A program made the translations under genes and the position numbers. A stretch of 64,000 bases of DNA, taken from assembly GCA_015179045.1 (NCBI GenBank), contig WHUZ01000057.1, positions 124,001 to 188,000 on the forward strand. Reading direction: 5' to 3'. The notes beneath the pieces were generated by a model. It had not been told where the DNA came from. It was given only the letters and a program-made list of their open reading frames with translations, and did not search any database. Position 1 is the first letter of the stretch. Each line of letters begins with the position of its first letter. Source of the DNA: Kalaharituber pfeilii (taxonomy: Eukaryota; Ascomycota; Pezizomycetes; Pezizales; Pezizaceae). This document shows, piece after piece, positions 24,046-35,998 of the stretch.

Positions 24046-27000
24046 TCATTTTCTAGCATCATATCTATAAATAAGATATCGATATCCCTTCTTACTCGCT
24101 GCATGCAGCAGCATATAACTTTCTAGCGGAGAACCAGTTAGTAGCAAAGTTGTCTCATCCGTGAACAGGTCCACATTTTCTGAGAAGACATCTTCATCAT
24201 AATCTGAGCATCTGAATCTGGCATTTGCGCGCTTATGAACCCTATCCCCTATCAACACACTCAAAATCTTTCCGATGTCTGCCGTGGCCTCTGCAACCTT
24301 CGACTTTGAATAATAATTCGTCGTTCCACTACTCTGATACAAAACTGTCTTCACATCCCGAAAGCAAATAATTTTCCATACCACCTTCTCCATCCAAAAC
24401 CGATCTGTAGAAGGATTGGAACTTGGCCGAACCTTCACTTTAGTTTCTCGTACTACGTACTCTCCGAATAGATTATCTGGCATCCAACCGCCTACTCTCC
24501 ATGATGGATTAACTAGACAATGATCCATCTATACCTTCACCATCTCGAGACTCCAACAACATTTCAAATATGCCATCAAATGAATCATTTCTCTAGGATA
24601 GGTTATGCCTCTTTGTAAGCCTTGCAGGAGTATTATCCATACTTCCAGTACTATATGCAAACGGCCAGTATTCCCATTGTATACGGAATCTGCATACTCC
24701 CGATAGCTCAATCCATGTTACAAAAAGAGCAATGCATTTTCATAGACCAGATCTCTTCCTCTTGGATCTTTCCGTATCCCACTCATTCGTTCCGTTCTCA
24801 TTTGTGATACTAATGTCACATCCCATACTTCGACAGAGATATCAAAGATAGTATCCATCCAGCCACCTTTTCAAAGAGACTCTCACATTTCTTTTTCACT
24901 TTCTGCACCAAGCGCAGTCATTACTTTCACTATAATTTGAGCATCTAGGGTTAACCAATCCCCTTTAACTACTTCAATCACATTTTCGAATCTGTCATCT
25001 AGCTCCAAACCAACCTCCTTAATCAAGCTTTTCAGGATATCAATACAATCGGCCACCTTTGCCTCATTGTAATCAAGAGTTAGAAGCGTAAAAATCTCAC
25101 TCTTCTCCAATACTAGTGGTCTCACTACAGGGTATTTAACCTTGCAATCTCTCACGCGCTCTCCAGTACTGGGTACTCCAGGTATCTCATCTCCCTTTTT
25201 ACTCCCACCCAAGTTTTGCTTCTTATTAACTTTGTACACTACGTCACTGCCATATCTTCGCTTGAGCACTCCAATAATATGACAAACACTTGCCATTTTC
25301 ATATGAGCAATTCCATCTTCAGAAACTAAAAAATCTTCAACTCGCAACTCCTGGATCTTCTTCCTATTGACCCACTCTCTAAGGATCCAGCTAATACTCT
25401 CTGGTAAACCCTTCACAAAATACATATAACTTGATGTATAATTCTTTTGATGCCCACTAACATAATACTTTAGCACTTCTTTACTGGTCCTATCATTTGA
25501 TTTGAGTTTACTTACCGATTCTCCAATCGCGTCGTTTTCACATTAGCGTATATATTCAAGTTATTGAAAAATAAAAAGAAGGCCCTCTCCATTGCCATTT
25601 TTCGATATTTTTCCTGGCAAGCCAATGCATTGTGCTCAATAATTCGTAGAGTAGATTCATATGATACCATTATTTCCATTTTGTGAAAAGCATCAACCAC
25701 CCGCTTACCCATATTTGGAGCGAATCCGAAGTATCCCATGAATCCTTGAAAGGTATTGACCTGTTGATTCCATGCGTATATCAAAGGATTGCGGAACCTC
25801 TTCGGACAGGCAGATTCTGCCTGCCGCTCCCGGACCTCATCAGACGATAAACTTTACGCCATGACACTGTGACACAGGTACCAACATTGTGGGGTAGGTA
25901 TGATCAATTGTTGGTACAGGCATATGGCAAGACAAGTTTTAATCTGAGTAGTGACGTAAGTGCATACCAGCCCACTAGCTACCAAATATCGGCCAATGCT
26001 GTGATCTACTAGTTTGAATGCATGATTACCCAATTAAGTAAAAACGGAAAAATGGAAAAGTAATGGAAAAATAGGTCTGAATGGATGAGCAGATGAAGAA
26101 ACAAAAAAGAAATCTTGGGTTTCCTGTAGGACCTCACTCTGTGATATTACTCGCTTATCAGTTCTTGTCACACTGCTAGTAGGCTTCCTCTTGAGGTGTC
26201 TCTTGCCCTTAGGATGTTACATTTGGAGTATACCACTCCAGATGCACAAGAGCTTATTCATTTGCACTGCGGAGCATTTTGAGGGTGTGCAATTGAGGTG
26301 CAGGATTAGGTAGTAAAAGCTTCAGGATATCCTGCAAAGCCTGGCAATTTTCAAACTGCTGGATGAGCTGCGCCGCTTTACAGGCTTGAAAGTAAGCAAA
26401 GCGCTCTGCTTCTTCGCTAGAAAGCTTGGCATGATATTGCTCTGTTCAAATAATTTTGTTCACATACAAGCTGCAAGCCTATGGCAGGGACCTAAACAAA
26501 ACACTAGAATATGTGAAGTTGATAATCCAGCTGGTGCCATTTGGCCATGGGTCAATAATCCAGCCGTTTGCAACGATCACAATCTGGCAGCTTGAGACAT
26601 TGACGCTGTAGGTTCGGTTGATGTAGTTAATAGCCATCTAGGATGAATTATAATGATTAGAATTGGGGTCTACAATTCAAACAATGGTCCAGGCTTCTTG
26701 TAACATTGAAGCTTGTGTTGGTACAGTAAGTAATACTACTCGTTACAACTTACCAGCATTTAGTGCTACAATAGCATGCCTTGGTTGAAAGGCTATGGCT
26801 ATATTGCTATTGACCCAGGCCCCCAAGAAAAACGCTGCTGTTTTCCCTACAAAATTGTCCTCTCAAGAGAGAGGATACCCTGCTGCGACACCAGGTCACT
26901 GACCTCTCGCACGGACTATGCCCAGCCTCCATTTTGTATCACTAAATGCTGGTAACATTTGATCTACCTACCCCACAATGTTGGTACCTGTGTAACAGTG

Positions 27001-27798
27001 TCATGGCGTAAAGTTTATCGTCTGATGAAGTCCGGGAGCGGCAGGCAGAATCTCCCTGTCCGGAGAGGTTCCGAAAATATTGATAGCAGTAGTGACTATG
27101 ATATCCCTTTTTCCTCCAGGATCTCAGCAAAACCCTGCATCTTCTTCTGCCTCCTCTTCAATGTCATGATTTCTAGGTATAGGACCAATCCCATCTTCAT
27201 TATCTTCATCTATTGCTGTGTCATTTCGCACCTAGTCTTCCCACACCTCAGCGCCGGTATCACCTATGGTGATTTCTGCTAAGTTGCATAGAATCGTACT
27301 CAATATCAGTGTCTTTTGCAAGTGCTTGATAGCTAATCTCTGTAATGAAAATTCCCAGATATAATCTAGGCTGAAGTCTTTGACCTGTCTACGCATGAGG
27401 TCACTCTTGCATAGATCATTCATCTCTTTCTCCAAACAACACTCGACTAGATCCATGATTACTGCTTTGGTGCTATCATCTGCCATCATTCTCAACTTTT
27501 TCTTTTGAAATACAGGCTGTTGCGCACATGCCTGAAGAAACCTGTCAAACCCTCCACTTGTAAAGAAGAAAGTAGTCCTACGCTTGCGGTCCAGATTAGT
27601 AGAATCCATCTCATACTCGAAAACTTCGAAAATCGAGCAGAATCCACATGATTTTATCACTTCGGAGATATAAGTACAGGAGCTTATCACCATGACTTGC
27701 ATGGCTGGGTAGCACCTCCAGCTCCCCCCCCTGGTCCTCCACAGGAAGGCGTGTATTTGACAAAAAAGTACGCGGAACATTATGGTTTCATAATACAT
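24046..27798 (-). pseudogene. DUF6589-like protein of the 8.6-kb element (copy 1)
   Basis: Counterpart of the gene at 37260-39955. N-terminal part at 27232-27798, middle at 25512-25784 (GYFGFAPNMGKR; FFLFFNNLNIYANVKT) and 24883-25476 (VKGDWLTLDA), C-terminal part at 24046-24528 (LVNPSWRVGGWMPDNLFGEY). A 1282-bp TIR element separates the N-terminal part from the rest. The region matching copy 2's GLFHLQM block is missing or unreadable, and stops are present. Confidence 0.65.
25792..27073. mobile_element. 1.28-kb non-autonomous TIR element, MULE-like
   Basis: Terminal inverted repeats of about 120 bp start CGGAACCTCT and include the shared word ACTTTACGCCATGACACTG. Flanks AAAGGATTG (25783-25791) and AAAATATTG (27074-27082) agree at 7 of 9 positions, consistent with a 9-bp duplication as in MULEs. 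The interior contains no recognised protein. It sits in the DUF6589-like gene of copy 1. Confidence 0.8.
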
Positions 27799-27870
27799 GC
27801 TCCGAATTCCATTACGATTTCAACCTCTGGCGCGAAGTGGTTTTGCTCGAGATAGAATTGCAACAATGCT

Positions 27871-28082
27871 TCCAGGCGGTTGTATATTTAAATTCTATAT
27901 CTCATCCATGTACTTATCCCAATACCTCGCCATAGCCTGACAGGCGGCAAGCGAGTAATGATATATAAAAAAAAAAAAAAAAAAAAAGTATATTTAAATG
28001 ACAGTTTTTACAGTTCTTGGCACTCACGTGATCACCCGATTAGCTAATCTCAGGCTTCTACAAACGCCTGGGGACGAGGCTA
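27871..28082 (-). repeat. right TIR of copy 1, interrupted
   Basis: Partner of 16772-16877. It is interrupted by a 94-bp LINE tail (27894-27987) with its own 12-bp target duplication. Confidence 0.9.
27894..27987 (+). mobile_element. 94-bp LINE tail, family A
   Basis: CGCCATAGCCTGACAGGCGGC then poly-A, flanked by a perfect 12-bp duplication GTATATTTAAAT (27882-27893 and 27988-27999), inside the right TIR of copy 1. Confidence 0.92.
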
Positions 28083-29309
28083 GCGCAAGAGATGGGTTTC
28101 TCCATTACATGGTTGAAGGTGCGCACAGTGTCATACTGCAAGCTATAAGCTTTCTGGAAAATCTCATATCATGCTATTGTACTTGAGTAATTTAACAATC
28201 AAGGTGACTATTCCAATTGGTAACGTGACTGCAATTTGATAATTTTGATTCGATACACTATTTACCATAGAATCTTAGTATTTTGCGGACGTGATGAATT
28301 GTCAGAAAGCTGATTGGGAACTTTTCTTTTTAGGTCTTTTGTGCATGTGGACCCACTGCATAGTGTTTCAAATACTCTTAACCCCCCCCCCCCTTTGCCT
28401 CACTGAAGTCACATTACTATCTTACTAGTGAGCCATTGATAATGACATAATCTACTTCATGCTTTATTGTCTTACAAACGGATATCTCCTACCGTCTAGT
28501 ACTGCCTTACTCGCGAATTAATACGGGTAAGAAGGGATTCTAGAAAGGAATATCTGACTTACCGCTTATTTCGATCCTGACTGCCTCCTCCCACTGTGTA
28601 ATGCACTGGAATTCATGCTGCTCCGTCAAACCACTGCCATCATGAGCTCGTCTCCCACATCACCTCCTTTGCTCGTCTGACCATACCCTCAGTGCCCTCG
28701 AGTACCATCACAGGTCATTACCATCATTATTCTCTTTCCCCGTCCCCCCTTCCACCCCAAAAGGCTCGCGGCCCATCCAACCACAGTCGTTAGCCTTCTC
28801 ACCACTCTCATCTCTTCCTCAATGGCCCTGCCATAGCGAATAGCGATAAGCGGGGTTACGTGATGACAAAAAAAGGATAAAAAAAAAGTCTTCCTCAATC
28901 ATCCCCAATACCAAAAACCTCAACGCATACAGCACACGTGGGAATCCGTCACCCCTAATCCTAAACTCGTGCGAATGCTTGTGCAGTTCCCGGCCTCTAC
29001 ACAATTTTGCACTGCGTAATAACCCAGTATTATTATGTGCCTACATAAGCGCAAATGTAGCCTTCGATGTGACATTGCCACTCTCTATATGTTACTTAGC
29101 CATGGGCCTAGTGTGCTATGCCGGTTCGAGACTTCCTATCAAGTATAGCACTGCGTGGCGGCGGTAATAATCGAAAGTAGGCATGCAGGATTGACTATAA
29201 GAAGGGGCCAGCACAGCTGCTCTATAGAAAGGTAGTGTCGAAATCCCAAGCACCAAACGTTATTCTAAGTTACACTTGTTAATATTTACTACACGATCAT
29301 AGAAAACCA
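28083..29309. other. retroelement debris, no intact gene
   Basis: A C-run lies at about 28383-28394. A minus-strand coding-like stretch (28640-29004; ELHKHSHEFRIRGDGFPRVL) has no recognised homologue and is split by the family-B tail at 28824-28888. An LTR-like 3' end (TATAAGAAGGGG, CTAAGTTACA, ...ATAACA at 29314) is visible, but its 5' end is not secure. Confidence 0.4.
28824..28888 (+). mobile_element. 65-bp LINE tail, family B
   Basis: GCCATAGCG...AAGCGGGGTTACGTGAT followed by an A-rich run, flanked by a perfect 11-bp duplication TCTTCCTCAAT (28813-28823 and 28889-28899). Confidence 0.85.
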
Positions 29310-29329
29310 TAACAGCTAGGACTCTGCAA

Positions 29330-29434
29330 CGTTGCGCAACATGCAGAGAAGGTGTTGGCCCAGGGGCCCTGGCGAGCAGCTGCAAGCGTGGTTACTGTAT
29401 GTGATTTAAAAAAAAAAAAAAAAAAAAAAGAATC
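29330..29434 (+). mobile_element. LINE/SINE tail, family B
   Basis: CCAGGGGCCCTGGCGAGCAG...GCAAGCGTGGTTAC...GTGATTT then poly-A to 29434. The 5' end and duplication are not resolved. Confidence 0.6.
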
Positions 29435-29436
29435 GT

Positions 29437-29808
29437 AGCGCTTATAGGAGCCAATATACGTAGTTAGTGTACGAGCGGGAGGGTCTGCGAGGGCTGCTTT
29501 GTCACGGTGAGGGCTATAGAAATATAGAGATACCGTTGAGTCTATTGAACTTAGAGTCGCAAGAAGAGCAGGTTTATATACATGAGAAAGCATAGCATAA
29601 CGTGACTTGGGAACCATGACTGAACAGGAGATTATCAGGGAAGATAGCATATCAGGAAAGGTGAGAAAGGCACGGGATGCATGGCTTGCAAAGAGAACGC
29701 CGTGGCGTAAGCCACATGAAAGTTGGCGTTGTGGCGTGATTTATACACAGTCCAATAGCGAGGTTAAAGAAAACAGCAACAGGTGGCAACGGATGTAATA
29801 TTCCGACA
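29437..29808. repeat. dispersed repeat, about 370 bp (copy 1 of 2)
   Basis: Closely similar to 59351-60778 once two LINE insertions there are removed. Shared words include GCGAGGGCTGCTTTGTCACG, GGTTTATATACATGAGAAAGC and GCGGATGTAAT.TTCCGACA. The ACA end suggests an LTR, but matching duplications were not found. Confidence 0.7.
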
Positions 29809-30197
29809 CTTACGTGCACCCGAGAAGACGCATGTGGATCTATAAAGTTATTGTGCGTAGTATACCTCTGCAGTGCATCCCTGCTTATACCACTTCTGTC
29901 ATATAGCGACTTCCTCGTATCCCACGCGAATACCCAAAACCCAGCCGTAGTTCTCACGATATGAGGCTTGTGCACTCATACACAGCGGCTGACAATCGCA
30001 CTACTGCACTCACACAAGCACAGCCCTCCTCGATGCGGAAAGAAATCTCACTCATGAAGCTTAGGGCGAAAGAACTACACGCCGTTCCCTTAGATGTAGC
30101 GGTCTCTGGCCCTACTGAGAACCCACAGTATGACGGTGGTCAACAAGTGCGTGCACCTCAAGTGGAAGGCAGGTCACCAGCCGGTTGGCATCGGCGT

Positions 30198-30262
30198 AGA
30201 TTTTTTTTTTTTTTTTTTTTTGTCACGTCACCGCGCATGCAGCTGTTCGCCATGGCAGAGCA
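30198..30262 (-). mobile_element. LINE tail, family B, inverted
   Basis: Poly-T followed by GTCACGTCACCGCGCATGCA and GCCATGG, the reverse complement of the family-B end. A 7-bp word CGTAGAT occurs at the T-run and again near 30335, only a weak duplication candidate. The flanking stretches 29809-30197 and 30263-30949 hold no recognised gene. Confidence 0.6.
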
Positions 30263-31095
30263 GATTTGGATGTGTTTGTTCTAGTAGATGGAACGTGCAC
30301 GTGCAGGCTGCAGCCTTGCCAAGATGGTGTGCTCGTAGATCCGTGGCCTGCTTCCTCCTCAAGTGAGTGGTGAGCGGCGGGAAGTTCCCTTCACCCATTA
30401 GGGTAGTCACCAACCGCGGCACCTTCAGCTGTGCCTGCCTTGTCTCAGATCTCACGCTGACACTCTGTCCCCAACTTCTCACTCACATGCCTCTCGCGGT
30501 TCATCTACATCTCATACCTCCCCAACTCCAACAATCTCACCCATGTTCACTTCAAAGCACTCGCTGCTCACTGCATGATTAAACGCTATAGCGTTATTTG
30601 CCTTTTAAGCATCTTATGTGGACCATGGACATTCAGTTCCTTGCAAGGTGACGTTCCAACATGCAGCCCGCACCCAAACACCCAGCCTGTTGCTCAAAAT
30701 CCGACTGCAAAGTGAATGGGTCAAGGAAGCAGTGAAAATCTTCCTCATTGAGGAGACCAATCGTCTGTAAAAACAAGACGCATATGATTTCAAACCAACG
30801 CCGTATATGCACCCTGCGGCAAGCCCCCTTGCTATAACTACCACAACGCAAAATGCAGCAGAAAAACCAGCAATGATATGCTAGTTTCTGCAATGTCGGG
30901 TACTTTTATAATGGACATTATAAACGCATCGATTCCAAGTATAACAGAGAGGTAGGAGAAGCAGAAAGTTGAACGAGAGAAGGAGAAAGAAGCATGGAAT
31001 AAGGAAAAGGAGAAATGGGAGAGGTTGGAAATTGAACAGTAGAGCGAGAGAGAGCGGTGGGAAAAAGCAGAGCAGGATTTAAGAATCCTGCAAAC

Positions 31096-31230
31096 TAGCC
31101 TCGAATCAGGCGCTGCTACTAGTAGGTGCTTAGGGGCTTGGCAGATGTATTACTTAATCAATGGTTTCAAGTTGTGTTTCTGTACCGTTGTAGCGCCTGG
31201 AGATTAAGTCGGACCCCCGTTACGATCAGG
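31096..31230 (+). repeat. left TIR of copy 2
   Basis: Outer part TAGCCTCGAATCAGG and CTTGGCAGATGT; inner part 31194-31230 matches the reverse complement of 40079-40115 with one base inserted. Confidence 0.9.
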
Positions 31231-31296
31231 CCAACGATCAGGGCAACGATCAGGGCAACGATCAGGGCAACGATCAGGACAGACTAGCAACGATCA
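31221..31296 (+). repeat. subterminal CGATCAGG repeats
   Basis: Five copies of CGATCAGG, four spaced by CAACGATCAGGG units, then GCAACGATCACAC. The right end has the related GTGTGATCGTTAC and CCTGATCGTAAC. They resemble arrays of transposase-binding sites. Confidence 0.8.
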
Positions 31297-31432
31297 CACA
31301 ACAATCATTGTACTCCATAAACATCAACACCTGAACCACAAATCCTCCCTATTTACTCTCCTACTGCCATTACAAACTTTTTTTTACTTCTCTTACCTTT
31401 GGGATTTCAGAAAAAGTACAAAAGCAATCAAT

Positions 31433-33060
31433 ATGACTAATAGCAATCGTCGGACACCTGGTCATGGCCCTGCAAAGCATGAGGCTACTGCAAGAGGGAC
31501 CCCTGCACAAGACACAAAGGGGAAAGGCAAGACTAGGGTTGCTCCCATCGAATTATCTACTCCATTCCAAGTTCTCCAGGGAATCCTGGAGGAATGAAGA
31601 GTGTCGTTCCATGTTTTGATTCCCTGGAGACCACTCAATTCATGAATGGAGCTATCAATGCTAGTGATTGGAAAGGAAGAATCCAGGTGGCTTGGGCCCA
31701 GTACTTTTTTGTCAAACGGGGGTTGAGTGCCGATGAGAGGAAAAGGTGTTTTCACAAGTTCATTCCTGGAGAGCTTGTCAGTGAAAGTAAGGATTTAATG
31801 GCATATTGCGAACGAACATATTCAAGCTATATTGAGTTCCTCAGAGGGAGAGTAATAAAGTATGGGAACATGTTCTTTGAGTCCCCTGCAGGCAAGCTAT
31901 GGATGGATGAACTTGCAATTCATAAGTAAGCCTGTTCAGAACTGAGTCTACAAACTTGCAAGCTAACTAGAAATAGAAAAGCACTATGCAAGGTTGGGGG
32001 TGAACCTTTCAATAGTTTTCATTTGATGCGTTTCCGTGGACATGATGGGATTACTATTGATAGCAAGGAAACCATTGATTTCTAAGTTAAGATGCTCATT
32101 CACGTCAAGACGGAACCGGTCGAACCGGGAAAAATAGGCTGGATCGCGGACGATGAAGCGGGATATTGGCAGGCAATGCTAAAAGATACTGCTTTGCAGC
32201 TAATCTTACTCTACGTATTGGGGGAATCCAAAGGTCGAAGGACCTACTCCAAACAGGCGATGACTACCGACCTTGATAAAATTACATTCAATACGGCGGA
32301 CTTGCCAGCATTGGCTAACGATATTTTCGACTATTCTGTTCTTGTGAACAAGCACAGCACTTTCCCACAACCGATTGTAATCAGAGCCAGTAGCGATATG
32401 CTAGGAGATGATTCGTCTACAGAGACCATCATCCCTGGTGATGAGCCGGAGGACCTCATAAGTGCAGCTTTGGAAGATATTCATGAAGCAGCACCAACAA
32501 ATGAAATGTCTGATGTACAATGCCAGGAAGTGGTATTGGACTCTATTGAGCAGGAAACCTTTATGGAACAATCCTTCCGTGAAAAAGTTCTGAAGCAAGA
32601 TCGAGACATCATCATTGATCCGCGTGGACGGGAATTCTTACATGTTTGGGGTGAAGATCACAACACCCCCCTCTGGTATCAAACAAAGGTATCCAACGAG
32701 TATGCACGGATGAACATCTGGGGAAAGCATGAAGTTCACCGATGGGTGCTCAACAAACATATGCAATACCTTGATGGTGTCATTTATGATGCAATTTGCC
32801 GCAAGAAAACACTCCAGAAAGACCTCGATGAGTTAGACGCAGAGCTTTTGAAGATAAGGACTCGTGATCAGATTTTACGCAAGACCATCCAGAAACATAA
32901 AGAGATGGAAACACTCATCGAGCAAAAGAGAAAGGAGTTGGTGAATGCTCAAGAGGGTCCACCTGCTAAGCGGTCTCGAGCCATAGACTATGGCATCAGC
33001 GAGGCTGAACTCAAATTCCCCGCAAGCGATGAATTCAAATATGGTCCAGATACCGAATAG
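31433..33060 (+). pseudogene. coiled-coil accessory protein of the 8.6-kb element (copy 2)
   Basis: Begins with ATG at 31433 (MTNSNRRTPGHGPAK), shifts frame near 31594 (SPGNPGGMKSVVP), runs to 31929, and after a probable intron resumes at about 32027 (GHDGITIDSKETIDF), meets a stop near 32083 and continues to 33060. The central part is mixed alpha/beta (WQAMLKDTALQLILLYVLG). Residues near the C-terminus form a clear coiled coil (LQKDLDELDAELLKIRTRDQ) followed by a basic AKRSR. No known family is recognised. Conservation of the same gene in both copies argues for a role in transposition or in regulating it. Confidence 0.6.
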
Positions 33061-33622
33061 GTTAAAGGATCAAGATTGTTCTACTAGTAGAAACTTTCCT
33101 ACTTACACATATTAGTTTCTTATTGAGAGTGCTTCAGTTAATGACATATGTGAAGGAAATGGTACATGTGATATAGCTGGTAGAGAAATTTGGGCAGATA
33201 GATAGTGCTGTATTAGCAATCATGATAAAAGTGACGGAATTTATGATCGTAATGATGTATGGCGGAACTGATCAAAGAGCATGTATGAAGGCTTGTGATG
33301 AAGGGATCTAGTTAATCTTTGAGACCTCTAGAAATGAAAAGACATACATTGCTAATAGCATCAGCGGGGCAAGTGACTATCTTATTGTATCATATTGCCC
33401 ATCTTGGAATGGCGTTCTGGAGGTGTGAGGAGGAAGTCCCGAAAATGCTGGCAGGTTTGAGCTGCTATCACCACACACACGATCAGGAGGAGTAACTCAA
33501 CAATACAAACAAGACTACAGACAAGACAACGTTCAACCAGTAATCCAGGTAGTTATTGGCCTGAGAGATGAGAGCTGTTCGGGACTGACGGTGGCAGTTT
33601 ATGAGGCCCTCAAGGGGAAGCC
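33061..33622. other. intergenic region of copy 2
   Basis: No gene seen. It includes ACGATCAGGA near 33480, the same word as the subterminal repeats. Farther on, 33790-33835 has a GGGATGGGATT minisatellite and 33840-33905 has three more GATCAG or GATCGT sites just before the helicase. Confidence 0.5.
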
Positions 33623-35122
33623 ATGTCGGGCATTGAAGATGATTACTACTCTGGGGATGAGGACTTGATCATGGCTGCAGATGATCCAGGATTCTGGAAT
33701 CAGACTCAAATGATGGAGGAAACTGGAGAGGCAAATTGTAAGACTGAATAAGGAGAACATCCCCATGGTAATCAGGTTACTAATAAGAGACTTGGGATGG
33801 GATTGGATGGGATTGGATGGGATGGGATGGGGAAGTGGTAGCTGATCGTTGCACTCATGTAGAACCTGCGATCAGAGCAACACAACCTGCGATCAGATCA
33901 ACACAACATAACAACGACCACCAACAGGAAAACAATGGCTCAGAGGGATCCTGTATGTATTGAGGAATTCCAAAATGATATATTTTAGTGATGGGGGGAT
34001 GATCTGGACACGTGGGAGCTGATGGAGTATATGTATAGGCTCCGGTTCAATGTGGCGGCCACTAAGCTCCGTGAAGATGTGCCCAGAACGCATGAGGTTA
34101 CAAAACGAACTGAAAAAGTGTACACTAGAGAAACTTGGAAAAGAGATGTATGATTGGCAGGCAGCTATGAGCAGTGCTATCCTGATGGGTAACGATGCTT
34201 TATTAATCTCAGGAACCGGATCAGGAAAAGGCTTAGTCTTCTAGGCGCATGTGGTGTTTGGTGGATCGCAAGAACCAAAGCAGCCAAATCGTGATCACTC
34301 CAATTAAAGCGTTGATCTATGATCAGGTTAAGCAGCTGAATTCCCTTAACATCAAGGCAGTGGGGATTACCTCTGATACATTAGGAGAAGATACCAGGTT
34401 ATGGAAACGCGTCGAGAACGGAGACTTCTCAGTCATATATGCATGCCCCGAAGTTCTATTAAAACCAGGTTCATACTTCTGGCGACACATGGCTAGTAAT
34501 AATAAATGCTCTTTCATCAGGAACCTAAAGAGTATTATCGTGGATGAGGTGCACTGTGTTTGGAAGTGGGGTGAATCAGGGTTCAGAGAGGAATATAAGA
34601 TGATTGGTAACTTAAGGGCACATTTCCTGAAGGTGCCGTTCTTTTGCGCCACGGCAACACTAACACCGGTTGGGCTTACTTACATTCATAAGACCCTACG
34701 CCTTCAGAAGCCATCGGTGAGTATCCCTCCCACTGTGCATTGTGCCAACAAGTGACTAAGATTGCTTGGTTGTAGATCCTTCATCGGAGAAGTACTAGGC
34801 GGGAAAATATCAGGCTTGCCGTAATGCGTATGGAGAAGGGTTATAGTCCCCTTTCAAAGATGATACCTAGGGATGATGCAGTCAGTTGGGCAATTACAAA
34901 AGGCATGAGATTCGTGGATGATTGCACAGAAGCGCAACGGATTGTAAGCTTCTTAAGAGGTCTCCTACATCCTGAACTTCAGGAGGATGGTGCAAAATTA
35001 ATTAAGCCATTTTCAGCAAGCTTGAGCAATCAGTTTCGGGAAATTGCAATTGAGGATTTCCGTCAAGGGGATACTCGCATACTAGTATGTACTGATGCTG
35101 CTGGAATGGGAGTGGATATACC

Positions 35123-35290
35123 TGTTAGAGATCTACAGTAATGTCGGAGGTGTCTGATATCAGAGAGGTCCGTGATAAAGGGTGGTAAGGGCCCGAGAGC
35201 AACCTCATGCTCTATGTATATAGGTGTATTACTTTGGCTACTCTCTCTACGAAGGAATAACAATCATCTCTTTCTACCCAAAGCTCAACA
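35123..35290 (+). mobile_element. very short solo LTR, 168 bp
   Basis: TGTTAGAG...CTCAACA flanked by a perfect ATACC duplication (35118-35122 and 35291-35295). A TATATA box is near 35216. It splits helicase motif V (GMGVDIP | DVELVVQW). Confidence 0.9.
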
Positions 35291-35778
35291 ATACCAGATG
35301 TTGAGTTGGTAGTCCAATGGGATATCAAGGCCTTTTTGACATTATCCGATTTGTGGCAAAGATTGGGTAGGGCAGGAAGAGATCCAAATATTCAAGCAAC
35401 TGCTGTTGTCTATGCTCCATCACGTTTCCTGATGGGTTCCAACCCCCCTGCCGATTACAAGAGCTTGACACTTGCAGTAACCGACAGCAATCAAGAAGAG
35501 GTAGCAAAAGAATTGGAGATCATATACAAACCGCGCCCACAACGAGCTAATAGTTCTCTCCACCGAGTGGATCCTGCTCTCATATGGTTGATGAATACGA
35601 GGGGCTGCCGTCACCGTGCACTACTACATACTTTCAGCGACCCATCACCAACTGGTGGCAATAGCTTCATCAATTGCTGTGATAACTGTCTTTGTGCCAC
35701 ACAGGATCCTGAGACAATTGAGCAGAGTATATGGCATGGGTTTCCACTAATTGATAGCATATGCTACCAGGCAACAGA

Positions 35779-35998
35779 TGTTACGGATTGCAACCGACCG
35801 TTTGCAAACCGTTGCACCAAAAGGTAGAACTACCGGTACCACCCGGTAGTGCGGTCGGTATATATAGGAGTATCCGTACGGGCCGGTCAGCGACTCGCTT
35901 ACGTTTGCGCACGTGGTCAAGGATCTTGGCTCCCTTAGACGTCCACACGTACTAGTAATCAGCTTCCCTCTGCCGCCATGGCACGCCAAGCCGTGACA
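35779..35998 (+). mobile_element. short solo LTR, 220 bp
   Basis: TGTTACGG...CGTGACA flanked by a perfect ACAGA duplication (35774-35778 and 35999-36003), TATATATAGG near 35860. Its removal restores YQATELYRSR in the helicase extension. Confidence 0.92.

Larger units (their letters stand above)
16772..28082. mobile_element. 8.6-kb three-gene TIR transposon, copy 1 (degraded)
   Basis: Terminal inverted repeats of about 105 bp begin TAGCCTCGTCCCCAGGC and contain GCCTGAGATTAGC and CGCCTGGA. Genes in order: coiled-coil protein (+), RecQ-like helicase (+), DUF6589-like protein (-), the same order as in copy 2. Four later insertions account for its greater length: solo LTRs 20687-21317 and 22072-22681, a 1282-bp TIR element 25792-27073, and a LINE tail 27894-27987. 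Removing these leaves about 8664 bp. The flanks GTAACAGTA and GCGCAAGAG do not match, so no target duplication survives. Confidence 0.85.

Noticed and set aside
16763..28091. Target-site duplication for element copy 1
   Set aside because: The flanking 9-mers GTAACAGTA and GCGCAAGAG do not match, so none is claimed.
28982..29314. Possible solo LTR ending ATAACA, flanks GCTTG/GCTAG
   Set aside because: The 3' half looks LTR-like, but the 5' end is not supported by sequence similarity and the duplication has a mismatch.
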